A DNA stretch of 64,000 nt, taken from Ignavibacteriaceae bacterium. GTDB taxonomy: Bacteria; Bacteroidota; Ignavibacteria; Ignavibacteriales; Ignavibacteriaceae. The stretch covers positions 40,158-104,157 of the forward strand of contig WBUK01000015.1 of the NCBI GenBank assembly GCA_008933765.1. Direction: 5' to 3'. Both the position numbers and the translations under genes were made by a program. The notes under the pieces were generated by a model. That model was given only the letters and a program-made list of their open reading frames with translations, ran no database searches and was not told where the DNA came from. Shown one piece after another: positions 1 to 8,060 of this stretch (position 1 is its first letter; the number at the start of each line of letters is the position of its first letter).

Positions 1-1
1 A

Positions 2-670
2 AGCCTGGTTGTGCTGATTGCGTCACTTATTGTATTACCATTCACCGGGTGCGGAGCGTGCAAAAATGGTGCGGAAGGGGGCGCTTCAAAAGAAAACGGT
101 GCAAACCAAAGCGGTGTTAACGGAGGAGCAGGAAATATAAACGGAGGTAACGAAACGGACGGCAATATTAACAACGGTAATGATTCCGGAAGCGGAGGTA
201 ATACCGTTCCACAGGTTGGTTATTTGATGGTTAATGAAGTTCAGATTTGGATTGACCTGATGCCGGGCGGACCCTCAGGTTTCCTTTTTGCCGGCAGCGC
301 AACTTTTGCACCTTCAGAGAAACCTGAACTAAAAGATATTATACCTCTTCAGGCTATAATCACTTCGGGTTCAATTGTGCGAAAATTTCCCTTTAAAATT
401 TTGAATGAAGAGGATTTGGGACAAGGAAATGGGGGACAAAATCCGGGAGGTACGGGTCAAAGCCAAGGAGGTGGGGGACAAAATCCGGGAGATACGGGTC
501 AAAAACCGGCGAGGGGGAATCTCATAGCCTTCAGTTTTGCTTCTGCAGAAAGAAACAATACGGAGGGATTAATCGATATTCAAAAAGCGAGCATCGAATT
601 GATGGTGAAGTACAAAGGTGAAATTTACAAAGGAAGCTCGCAAATCGTAGAAGTGAAAAGAACACACTAA
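2..670 (+). CDS. Lipoprotein of unknown function, 5' end cut by window
   Basis: The frame is already open at base 2 and reads SLVVLIASLIVLPFTGC, a hydrophobic signal core ending in a lipobox (FTGC), so this is a lipoprotein whose basic N-terminus lies before the window; the GTG at 11 would leave no charged n-region and is unlikely to be the real start. After the lipidated Cys come about 45 Gly/Asn-rich residues, a predicted beta-rich stretch, a Gly/Gln linker made of two 14-residue near-copies (DNA repeat at 431-461 and 473-503), and a final beta-rich segment. I do not recognise a family. It ends 4 bases before the next gene, so they are probably co-transcribed. Surface or periplasmic location is inferred from the signal only. 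Confidence 0.7.
   Translation, partial: SLVVLIASLIVLPFTGCGACKNGAEGGASKENGANQSGVNGGAGNINGGNETDGNINNGNDSGSGGNTVPQVGYLMVNEVQIWIDLMPGGPSGFLFAGSATFAPSEKPELKDIIPLQAIITSGSIVRKFPFKILNEEDLGQGNGGQNPGGTGQSQGGGGQNPGDTGQKPARGNLIAFSFASAERNNTEGLIDIQKASIELMVKYKGEIYKGSSQIVEVKRTH
431..503 (+). repeat. In-frame 42-bp direct repeat in the lipoprotein linker
   Basis: Two near-identical 31-bp copies (431-461 and 473-503) lie 42 bp apart, so each unit is 14 codons and the reading frame is kept. They encode GGQNPGGTGQ and GGQNPGDTGQ. A simple linker expansion. Confidence 0.8.
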
Positions 671-674
671 TACT

Positions 675-1898
675 ATGGAACATGAACTGATTATAATCGT
701 AATTGCTGTCCTGTTCAGCGCTTTTTTTTCGATGACGGAAATTTCCTATATCGTTTCCAACAGGTTGAAGATTGAGCTGAAAGCCGGTAAGAAAAGTGCC
801 GGAGGGATTTCTGCGCAATATTTTATTAATAACCCGGAAAGTTTCTTCCCGACAATTCTAATCGGAAACAACATTGCAAACATCACCTTTGCTTCAATCT
901 CGACATTGATTTTGCAACGGCACTTTGACCTGAATGAGTTGGAAATTTTGCTGATTTCAACGACAACCCTCCTGTTTTTAGGCGAATTAACACCGAAATA
1001 TATCGGGCGGGAACTTGGCGACGGCTTCTTTACTCTGGTTTCAGTGCCACTGCGGGGGATATATTTTCTGCTTTACCCGCTTGTTAAACTGGCGGCATTT
1101 CTTACCGGGTTGATCAGCAGCGGCAAAAAGGGGACGCCCTCACTCGGGGAGTTGGTTCGGCGAGAAGACCTCAGATACCTGATTGAAGAGAGCGAAAACG
1201 CCGGAAGAGTGAACAAGAAAGAGGGTACAGCTATTCGAAAACTTATCGATATGCAGGATCAGCGCGTGAACGAGGCGATGAGACCAAGAACGGAAATTGT
1301 AGGCGTGGAAATGAGCACCGCAATTGACGATGTTATTGATGTGTTTATTGAATCGGGATATTCAAAACTGCCCGTTTATGAAGAAAATCTTGACAATATT
1401 AAGGGGTTTGTTCTGGCCTACGACCTTTTTAACAGACCAAATGAACTGCGCGAGATTGTTCGGGAAATCCTGAATGTGCCGGAGACTAAAAGAAGTGTGG
1501 ATATGCTGAATGACTTCCTGCGGGAGAGAACTTCGATTGCCATTGTAATCGACGAGTTTGGAGGAACTGCCGGCTTGGTTACAGCGGAGGACCTGATTGA
1601 AGAGGTGTTCGGTGAAATTAAAGATGAATATGATGTGGAAGAGAACATCTGCAGAAAAACCGGGGATAACGAGTTTCTGATAGGTGGAAATGTTGAGATT
1701 GACAACCTGAATGAACAGTTTAACCTCGGGATACCGGAGGGAGACTATAACACCGTTGGCGGCTACCTTATGGCTGTTACGGGTAAAATTCCGGTTCAGG
1801 GTGAAATCATAACAACACAAAACTTTAGATTTCATATAATCAGGGCTTCAAGCCGCCGTGTTGAAATGGTGCGCCTTTCGATATTTGATGTGGTTTAG
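675..1898 (+). CDS. CNNM/CorC (hemolysin C) family membrane protein
   Basis: A 407-aa protein with the family's usual layout: an N-terminal CNNM (DUF21) membrane region with about four hydrophobic segments in residues 1-150, including the characteristic GELTPKYIGRELGD stretch, a pair of CBS domains from about 195 to 320, and a C-terminal CorC_HlyC domain (residues about 325-405). Members of the family are linked to Mg2+ or Co2+ efflux or homeostasis at the inner membrane; older annotations call them hemolysins. Which ion is handled here cannot be read from sequence. It starts 4 bases after the upstream lipoprotein gene, so the two are likely one transcript. Confidence 0.88.
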   Translation: MEHELIIIVIAVLFSAFFSMTEISYIVSNRLKIELKAGKKSAGGISAQYFINNPESFFPTILIGNNIANITFASISTLILQRHFDLNELEILLISTTTLLFLGELTPKYIGRELGDGFFTLVSVPLRGIYFLLYPLVKLAAFLTGLISSGKKGTPSLGELVRREDLRYLIEESENAGRVNKKEGTAIRKLIDMQDQRVNEAMRPRTEIVGVEMSTAIDDVIDVFIESGYSKLPVYEENLDNIKGFVLAYDLFNRPNELREIVREILNVPETKRSVDMLNDFLRERTSIAIVIDEFGGTAGLVTAEDLIEEVFGEIKDEYDVEENICRKTGDNEFLIGGNVEIDNLNEQFNLGIPEGDYNTVGGYLMAVTGKIPVQGEIITTQNFRFHIIRASSRRVEMVRLSIFDVV

Positions 1899-1961
1899 TG
1901 TTTTGCCGGTTTTTGTTTTTACTGTTTTAACGGTTTTTATTTTTTAGAAAGTTTTACTAAA

Positions 1962-2363
1962 GTGTCGGATAAATCGATAATCCTGTTTGACGGAGTTTGT
2001 AATTTTTGCAACTTCTGGGTTAATTTTATTATAGACCGTGATAAAAGAGATATTTTCCGGTTCGCTTCTTTGCAGTCTGACTACGGACAGGAAGTGCTTC
2101 GAAAACTTCAGCTTTCCGAGAAAGATTTTGATACATTTATTCTTTTAGAGGGGGAAGAGCACCTGATCAAATCCACGGCAGGTTTAAGAGTTGCGAAGAG
2201 ACTGGGCGGAGTTTTCTCGTTGCTTTACCCGCTGATAATTATCCCACGATTTCTGCGCGACGGGGTTTATAATCTCATCGCCCGAAACCGCTACAAACTT
2301 TTCGGCAGGGAAGATGCCTGCAGAATCCCCACACCTGAGTTAAAATCAAAATTCCTAGAATGA
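1962..2363 (+). CDS. DCC family thiol-disulfide oxidoreductase-like protein (DUF393)
   Basis: A 133-aa protein opening with IILFDGVCNFCNFWV, the Asp-x-x-Cys-x-x-Cys motif (D10, C13, C16) that defines the DCC/DUF393 family, with a predicted thioredoxin-like fold. The C-terminal half (SLLYPLIIIPRFLRDGVYNL) also matches family members. Members are predicted thiol-disulfide oxidoreductases, but substrates are mostly unknown. The start is GTG; no earlier start fits as well. It follows the CNNM gene by 63 bp. Confidence 0.85.
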   Translation: MSDKSIILFDGVCNFCNFWVNFIIDRDKRDIFRFASLQSDYGQEVLRKLQLSEKDFDTFILLEGEEHLIKSTAGLRVAKRLGGVFSLLYPLIIIPRFLRDGVYNLIARNRYKLFGREDACRIPTPELKSKFLE

Positions 2364-2377
2364 GTTTTGCACAAATC

Positions 2378-2529
2378 GCGCCTTATTCCTGCAGAAACCT
2401 AAACACTCAAAACCAACGCCTTATTCCCCCTGAAGCCTGAACAATCAAAGCCAGCGCCTTATTCCCCCTGAAGTCTGAACAATCAAAACTGACGCCATCT
2501 TTCAGCAGAAGCCTAAACACTAAAAACCG
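2378..2529. repeat. Four tandem 38-bp repeats in a convergent spacer
   Basis: Four copies of a 38-bp unit run head to tail at 2378-2415, 2416-2453, 2454-2491 and 2492-2529. Copies 2 and 3 are almost identical (ACGCCTTATTCCCCC... / GCGCCTTATTCCCCC...); copies 1 and 4 have drifted. They fill nearly the whole gap between two convergent genes. No spacers separate the units, so this is not a CRISPR array, and I see no open frame through it. Confidence 0.9.
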
Positions 2530-2552
2530 GCTAATTGAGTGCAGATTTCCCT

Positions 2553-4226
2553 TTATTTAATCAACAACAGTTTAACCACACCTGTCTGTGCCGGTATTCC
2601 TGTGGTTTCGTTTTCAATAAATGAAACAGTAACGGGATAAAAACCACTTGAAAGATGAAGTTTTTCAGCGTCCACTTTAATTTCGTGAGAGCCTGCCGAG
2701 GCTTCACCCGAGAAAAGAGTTGAAATTAAACTCCCCTGTGAATCATAGATTTTTATCACCACATTGCCCGAAGAGGGAAGTGAATACTTAATCGTGGTGG
2801 TCGGGTTGAAAGGGTTTGGGTAGTTAGCCACTTCCAAACTTTGCGGAATAACCGGCTGCTCTGTTTGAACATCCGTGAACCCGTTGATCGCAGAAGACAT
2901 CCACTGAATCCGGGTGGTTATCCAACTTTTTAGATAGTCGATTTCCTGCTGATAAGTGGTGCCGATGAAATAGTTAGGCCATACATAAACCCCAAGAACG
3001 GGCCACCGCTGGAAATTTCTTGTGCGTGCTTCGCTGAGATAATCGGTCAGAGAATCGATCACGGAATAGATACGGTCTTTGTTAAAAGAAGTTTGCAGAA
3101 GCACAGCCCACCTTTGTTTGATCAGACTTTTAAAATGGTCCCAGGCGAATAATTTTTTCCACCAGGTCGGAACGAAATAAGCGTCATTTTGCAGAAAATA
3201 GCTGTCAGTGGTGAGAAAATCCAACTCCCAGCCTGTGGTCTTCCAGCCGTCGTAATAGTCGGCATTTCCGAGTGCGATGTTGAAATCCCAAACGGGTCCC
3301 ATGTAAAGTTTAGGGTCTTTGTTGTCTCGGTCTTTATACATGAAGGTGCTAAGCCGGTATCCGTCCACATTTTTAGCGAACTCGTTAATCAGGAAATAAT
3401 CGACAAAAGAAGTGTCGTTTGCAATTTTTGGGAATCCAACAGCGGTATCGGCAAAATTGGAAGAATTCATCACAGTTTCAAAATTGGTGATAAATTGACG
3501 AATATAATTTTTTTGCTCCGGCACAATTTTGGAGTTCTTTGGCTCGTGGTACTGATAAAAAATCGGTTTGTGTGCACCCGGGAAGGGGAGAAAAGGAGAG
3601 TTCCACCCACCGATATCTTCACCGTCTAATTTATCAATTTTCACAATATAACCACCCGTAAGCGCAACGCCGGAGGTATCCGTTATTTCCATTCCTTTAA
3701 TTGCCACCCTGTTTTTGTCTCTTTTAATTTTTTCAAAAAGTATGTACAGCCCTTTATAGTCACCGTTGACAACAAGTTCAAAGTATCGAGACCTCGAGGC
3801 ATATCTTCCTGTTTTTCTTGCAGCGTCGTACACCAGCACATCCCTCATCAGCGATTTATCGTTGTAAGTAGCGTTGAACACCCAATCGTTTTCAGCCGGA
3901 AACCCCATCAATTCAACATTCAGATTTTCGCCTGCTGAGTCTCTCGTTTCCACAGCGTAGCCTTTTTTGGGGAAAGACTGAGAAGATGATCCGCGCAGCT
4001 CGATACCAATTTTTCCGTTGTAGTGGTTTGGCGGGTCGGTTATGTTGTTTCTTTGCCCGTCACCGTTCCAGATAACTTTCATATCTGCGGTGATTTTTGT
4101 GGTGTTGGGAATCGTCTGTCCGTTTGTGTTGATAATAATTATCGGCAAATTTGATGATGTGAACTGAGCATTAACCGGAATTGTTGATAAGGTAGTCAGA
4201 ACAAAGAGGATAAGAGTATTTTTCAT
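2553..4226 (-). CDS. Secreted CotH kinase-like protein with T9SS sorting domain
   Basis: A 557-aa protein with an N-terminal signal peptide ending near VNAQ, a CotH-type domain over about residues 50-440, and a C-terminal type IX secretion sorting domain (VANYPNPFNPTTTIKYSLP at about 470) ending in VKLLLIK. CotH-family hallmarks include LRGSSSQSFPKKGY, the EKIKRDKNRV segment and MGPVWDFNIALGN. CotH proteins are atypical kinases first known from Bacillus spore coats; here the signal peptide and sorting domain predict export across the outer membrane and surface attachment or release. Target unknown. It is convergent with the DUF393 gene and has no same-strand partner. Confidence 0.88.
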   Translation of the reverse strand: MKNTLILFVLTTLSTIPVNAQFTSSNLPIIIINTNGQTIPNTTKITADMKVIWNGDGQRNNITDPPNHYNGKIGIELRGSSSQSFPKKGYAVETRDSAGENLNVELMGFPAENDWVFNATYNDKSLMRDVLVYDAARKTGRYASRSRYFELVVNGDYKGLYILFEKIKRDKNRVAIKGMEITDTSGVALTGGYIVKIDKLDGEDIGGWNSPFLPFPGAHKPIFYQYHEPKNSKIVPEQKNYIRQFITNFETVMNSSNFADTAVGFPKIANDTSFVDYFLINEFAKNVDGYRLSTFMYKDRDNKDPKLYMGPVWDFNIALGNADYYDGWKTTGWELDFLTTDSYFLQNDAYFVPTWWKKLFAWDHFKSLIKQRWAVLLQTSFNKDRIYSVIDSLTDYLSEARTRNFQRWPVLGVYVWPNYFIGTTYQQEIDYLKSWITTRIQWMSSAINGFTDVQTEQPVIPQSLEVANYPNPFNPTTTIKYSLPSSGNVVIKIYDSQGSLISTLFSGEASAGSHEIKVDAEKLHLSSGFYPVTVSFIENETTGIPAQTGVVKLLLIK

Positions 4227-4431
4227 AAGTGTCGTTATTTGGAGGAAAAGTTAAATAATTCGTTCTGAAAAATACCAAAAAATTTGTGTTAACTCACAAT
4301 GCGACTAAAAAACAGAGGCATTGCAGCCAAAAAACTTTCACAGCAAAGCCAAAAAGCTGACGCACTTCAATACGAAAAAATGTTGAATATTAACCCAAAT
4401 TCGCAACTTAAAACCTGCAGGGCAAAAAAAA

Positions 4432-4463
4432 TTTGCTTATTTGAAATATAACTGTTATTTTTA
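4432..4463 (+). promoter_or_regulatory. Predicted promoter of fur-feoA-feoB
   Basis: TTTG at 4432-4435, a 20-base spacer, then TATTTTTA at 4456-4463. This is one base from the Bacteroidota consensus TTTG-N19/20-TAnnTTTG and lies 33 bases before the fur start. Confidence 0.55.
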
Positions 4464-4465
4464 TA

Positions 4466-4478
4466 TAGATTAAATCTA
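4466..4478. promoter_or_regulatory. Perfect 6-1-6 dyad, probable metal-regulator operator
   Basis: TAGATT-A-AATCTA is a perfect inverted repeat with one central base. It lies just downstream of the predicted -7 element, where a bound repressor would block initiation. The 6-1-6 shape is the one known for Fur-type boxes, and the first gene is a Fur homologue, so iron-dependent autoregulation is a reasonable inference. Confidence 0.5.
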
Positions 4479-4495
4479 AATAGTTTGAAAAGACA

Positions 4496-4960
4496 TTGAA
4501 AAACCAACAGGCAAACGAATTGTTCCGCGATTATCTTAAGAGAGGGAACAACCGTATCACACCCGAGAGATTTGAAGTTCTCGACGCCGCATTGGAGTTC
4601 GACGGTCACTTTTCAGCCGACGAACTCTTCATCTCCATGAAGAATAACAACTCACGGGTTTCAAGAGCTACTGTTTACAACACTCTTGAGCTGCTCTGCC
4701 AGGCTGAACTTCTCTCGCAGAGAAATTTCTCCAATAAAGTAAACTACTACGAGAGTAACTATAAGAGACAGAACCACTTCCATTTAGTTTGTATTGATTG
4801 CGGAAGAATAGTTGAGTTCACGGATAAGAGGATCGAAAAAATCTCAAAAGAGATTGGGTTAAGCCTGGGGTTCAAAACTTCAAGTTATTCGTACAACATT
4901 TTTGCGCGGTGTGATAATAAATCGAACTGCCCATTTTCACATGATAAATCGCACTCTTGA
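4496..4960 (+). CDS. Fur family transcriptional regulator
   Basis: A 154-aa protein with an N-terminal winged helix (RITPERFEVLDAAL, then SRATVYNTLELL as recognition helix) and the Fur metal-binding dimerisation region (HFHLVCIDCGRIVEF). A second cysteine pair near the C-terminus (CDNKSNC) can complete a structural zinc site. Start is TTG at 4496; there is no in-frame ATG nearby that would keep the first helix. The stop overlaps the feoA start by 20 bases, so it is translationally linked to ferrous iron uptake genes, and a Fur-type dyad sits 18 bases upstream. That context favours Fur (iron) over Zur or PerR, though sequence alone cannot settle the metal. Confidence 0.85.
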   Translation: MKNQQANELFRDYLKRGNNRITPERFEVLDAALEFDGHFSADELFISMKNNNSRVSRATVYNTLELLCQAELLSQRNFSNKVNYYESNYKRQNHFHLVCIDCGRIVEFTDKRIEKISKEIGLSLGFKTSSYSYNIFARCDNKSNCPFSHDKSHS

Positions 4961-5171
4961 CGGCGCCCGGAAGGGTAAGTATATCACGGTTCTGAGCCTC
5001 CCGGAAGGGGTGCTCAGGGTTCAATTGATCAGATTAGGAATTACGATTGGCGATAAGATTTTTTGTGTGGAAAGACTGCCGGGCGGTACGGTTGTGATTC
5101 AAAAGAACAGACAGGAAATAGCTCTGGGTTATGAATTGGCGCGACAAATATCAATTTCGGAAGACCATTAA
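4941..5171 (+). CDS. feoA: FeoA domain protein, ferrous iron transport
   Basis: A 76-aa single FeoA (SH3-like) domain: GKYITVLSLP, RVQLIRLGITIGDKI, GGTVVIQKNRQEIALGYELARQISI. FeoA is a small cytoplasmic accessory of the FeoB Fe2+ permease. I chose ATG 4941 rather than the earlier TTG at 4902 because 76 residues is the normal family length and the longer frame would overlap fur by 59 bases with no homologous residues gained. It sits between fur and feoB with a 2-base gap to feoB. Confidence 0.88.
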   Translation: MINRTLDGARKGKYITVLSLPEGVLRVQLIRLGITIGDKIFCVERLPGGTVVIQKNRQEIALGYELARQISISEDH

Positions 5172-5173
5172 AA

Positions 5174-7210
5174 ATGAGAACTGAGACAACCGGAATTAAA
5201 GTAAATCCGGAAGATCTGTTACAGAAAAAAGAATTTACAACTATAGAAAGTGACCGAAAAAGGGTTGTTCTGGTGGGTAACCCAAATGTGGGTAAGTCGC
5301 TTGTTTTTAACTATTTAAGCGGCGTCTATGTGGATGTATCCAACTTCCCGGGAACTACCGTTTCAATCAGCAGAGGCACTCACAAAAACTACGATATTCT
5401 GGATACCCCCGGAATTTACGGGGTTTCTTCGTTCAACGATGAGGAAAGAGTTGCCCGAGATGTGATCTTAGAAGCGGATATTATTCTTAATGTGGTGAAC
5501 TCGTTATATTTGGACAGAGACCTCTTCCTGACAAAGCAACTGATTGAAATGGGGAAAAAGGTTTCGATTGTGCTTAATTTCAGCGATGAAGTCAAGAAAA
5601 AGAAAATTAAAATTGACGCGAACAGACTTTCTGCATTGTTTGGTGTGGAAGTTATTGAAACATCGGCTGTATCGGGTACCGGTTTCGACAAGTTGGATGA
5701 GGCGATCGAAAAAGCGCGTGCAGGGGTTGTGAACAACGAAATTACCGCAAGGCTTAATCCTGAAATTGTGAAAGACAGGGGCAGAGGAATAGCCCTTCTG
5801 GTTGCAGAAGGTGATGAGGAAGTTTCGGCTAAGTACAACTACGAACCCGGTTCACCGGACGACAGGGAAACAATTTACATTGAACGACGAAACACCGTAA
5901 ACGAAATTATAGCCGAAGTTGAGTATGAAGATACTCAAAAAGGGCGGCTTATGAGCAAATTGGGCGGTATGTCGCTTAACCCAAAGACAGGCTTACCGAT
6001 TCTTGCTGTTGTTTTGGTGATTCTCTACTTTTTAATCGGGGACCTTGTAGCACAGCGGTTGGTTGACTACACAGAAGGGGTTCTGGGCAAACAGTACTTC
6101 GAATTTTACACTAAAAGTTTAGTGAGTGAATACGCCGCAGTTGATGTTACGGTGAATCAGTTGGATGGGGAAGAGAATGTTATTCACTCCGATAAATTTA
6201 GTTTCCCCGATGGCTTTGCAGCTAACCGCCCACAAAAACTTGCCTTTGACCAAGCCGCATCGCACGAAAATACAGAGGTGCAGTTTGATTATAAAAACCC
6301 GATTGTGCGGCTCTTTTTCGGTGAATTTGGCGCATTCAGCATGACTTTAACCTATCTGATATTCCTGTTGTTGCCGCTTGTAACCGCATTTTATTTCGTG
6401 ATGGCAGTAATGGAAGATTCGGGTTATTTGCCGCGGTTAGCCACAATGATGGACAGGTCACTGTCACGCGTTGGTTTGAACGGTAAGGCTATTATCCCGA
6501 TTTTGCTCGGTTTTGGTTGTGTTACGATGGCAACAATAACCACCCGAATTCTTGGGAGTGACAGAGAAAAAACAATAGCTACGGCTATACTTCAGTTTGT
6601 TATTCCGTGTTCGGCACAATTGGCAGTAATTGCAGTTTTAGCGGGGACTGCCGGGCTTGGAGCAACGCTGATTTACGGCGGTGTAATTGTTACCGTTATG
6701 ATTGCTCTTTCAACGATTTTGAACAAAGCGCTGCCGGGGCAAAGCACGCCTTTACTTATTGATCTTCCGATGATGGGAATACCAAAACTTAACAATGTTT
6801 TAAAGAAAACCTGGTACCGCACCTTAGGCTTTATGAAAGAAGCTTCAACCTGGTTCTTTATCGGTGCTTTGGGCGTGGGCATACTTCAAATTACTGGGAT
6901 TTTGGAACTTTTCACAAAAGCGTTAGAGCCACTCACTGTTTATTGGCTGAAACTTCCTAAAGAAGCCGCTATTGCATTTGTGATGGGAACAGTTCGCCGT
7001 GATTTTGGTGCTGCGGGCTTGTTCGACCTGACGCTCACCCCGATGCAGGTTGCCGTATCGCTTATAGTAATTACGCTGTTTGTTCCGTGTATTGCATCTT
7101 TCATGGTAATGCTTAAAGAAAGAGGCTGGAAAGAAGGTATGCTAATTTGGTTGAGCGCTTGGGTGATAGCGTTTATTGTTGGTGGGCTTACTGCTTTGGT
7201 GGTTATTTAA
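5174..7210 (+). CDS. feoB: FeoB ferrous iron permease with GTPase domain
   Basis: A 678-aa inner-membrane Fe2+ transporter. The N-terminal G domain shows G1 GNPNVGKS (35-42), the NFPGTTVS switch region, G3 DTPG and G4 NFSD (the usual form is NxxD). The membrane half has the FeoB gate signatures, for example GFGCVTMATITTRIL and the conserved Cys in FVIPCSAQ. One odd feature is a roughly 70-residue hydrophilic segment after the first membrane helix (about 315-385), longer and more polar than I expect. Last gene of the fur-feoA-feoB unit; expression is probably repressed in iron-replete cells through the operator at 4466-4478. Confidence 0.93.
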   Translation: MRTETTGIKVNPEDLLQKKEFTTIESDRKRVVLVGNPNVGKSLVFNYLSGVYVDVSNFPGTTVSISRGTHKNYDILDTPGIYGVSSFNDEERVARDVILEADIILNVVNSLYLDRDLFLTKQLIEMGKKVSIVLNFSDEVKKKKIKIDANRLSALFGVEVIETSAVSGTGFDKLDEAIEKARAGVVNNEITARLNPEIVKDRGRGIALLVAEGDEEVSAKYNYEPGSPDDRETIYIERRNTVNEIIAEVEYEDTQKGRLMSKLGGMSLNPKTGLPILAVVLVILYFLIGDLVAQRLVDYTEGVLGKQYFEFYTKSLVSEYAAVDVTVNQLDGEENVIHSDKFSFPDGFAANRPQKLAFDQAASHENTEVQFDYKNPIVRLFFGEFGAFSMTLTYLIFLLLPLVTAFYFVMAVMEDSGYLPRLATMMDRSLSRVGLNGKAIIPILLGFGCVTMATITTRILGSDREKTIATAILQFVIPCSAQLAVIAVLAGTAGLGATLIYGGVIVTVMIALSTILNKALPGQSTPLLIDLPMMGIPKLNNVLKKTWYRTLGFMKEASTWFFIGALGVGILQITGILELFTKALEPLTVYWLKLPKEAAIAFVMGTVRRDFGAAGLFDLTLTPMQVAVSLIVITLFVPCIASFMVMLKERGWKEGMLIWLSAWVIAFIVGGLTALVVI

Positions 7211-7288
7211 TTTGCAACAGCAAAAACAGACAACAGCGGAGACAGGCAACTGAAAGCTGAATCGAATTAACAAACAGAAAAATTTTAA

Positions 7289-8002
7289 ATGATTAAAACA
7301 GAATATCCGATTTACTGGGAAAAAGAAGATTTCAGCATAAAGATTTTCTGTTCCATCCCGGCAATTGCCACGGGCATTTTATTGAGGGCGGGGGGGGCGA
7401 AAGTGGTTATCGACCCCGGCGACGGAATCCTCAGAGATTTGAACGAAGAGCTTACACCTGAAGAAATCCTTTCGATTACCGATGTTTTCATCACACACGG
7501 GCACCACGACCATGTCGGCGGGGTTTGGTCACTACTCACTTATTTGCGGATTATGCGCAAGCGAACCACTCTGAATATATGGTTCCCCGAAGGTTGCCCG
7601 GAGATTGAAAGTATCTACAATGCATTCCGGACTGTTTACTCGAACAGCATACCTTACCCGATAATTCTTCGTACAATAATGGACTATAAACCCTTTACAC
7701 GACGCGGGTTAACCGTCAAGCCTTTCCCCGTAATACACGCCGAAAAGATAGAAGACGGGCCCGAAACCCGTTTAGTCCCATCGTTAGGGTTTAAATTTAC
7801 TTGGCAGGGGAAGAAAATATGTTACGGTGGTGATACTGCCTATTGTGAAGAACTTGTTAAGCAGGCGAAAGGAGCTGATCTTGCAATTATTGAAGCAGGA
7901 GAGGATGAAGACAGCGTGCCGGGTATGCACATGACGCAGGAAGAAGCTGAGAAGATTGGCAGAACTGCCAAAGAATTTTTCCTCGTTCATGTTCCTCAAT
8001 AA
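7289..8002 (+). CDS. MBL-fold metal-dependent hydrolase
   Basis: A 237-aa metallo-beta-lactamase fold protein. It carries the metal-binding HxHxDH motif (THGHHDHVGG, about residue 70), a downstream His (PVIHAEK), an Asp in the YGGDTAYCEELV segment and a final His (LVHVPQ). The arrangement resembles RNase Z-like and general MBL hydrolases. The substrate is not evident. It stands 78 bp after feoB in a spacer with two imperfect copies of a CAACAGC-type motif. Confidence 0.8.
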   Translation: MIKTEYPIYWEKEDFSIKIFCSIPAIATGILLRAGGAKVVIDPGDGILRDLNEELTPEEILSITDVFITHGHHDHVGGVWSLLTYLRIMRKRTTLNIWFPEGCPEIESIYNAFRTVYSNSIPYPIILRTIMDYKPFTRRGLTVKPFPVIHAEKIEDGPETRLVPSLGFKFTWQGKKICYGGDTAYCEELVKQAKGADLAIIEAGEDEDSVPGMHMTQEEAEKIGRTAKEFFLVHVPQ

Positions 8003-8060
8003 CACAATTTTTTCTTATCTTTAAAACTCTTTCTTATTAATTTCCGACCGGAGTATTTCG

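Noticed and set aside
2378..2529. 38-bp repeats as a CRISPR array
   Set aside because: Units abut with no unique spacers, the repeats drift, and no cas genes are nearby.
3189..3629. 146-codon plus-strand frame
   Set aside because: It is the antisense shadow of the CotH-like gene, which has clear homology and a signal peptide.
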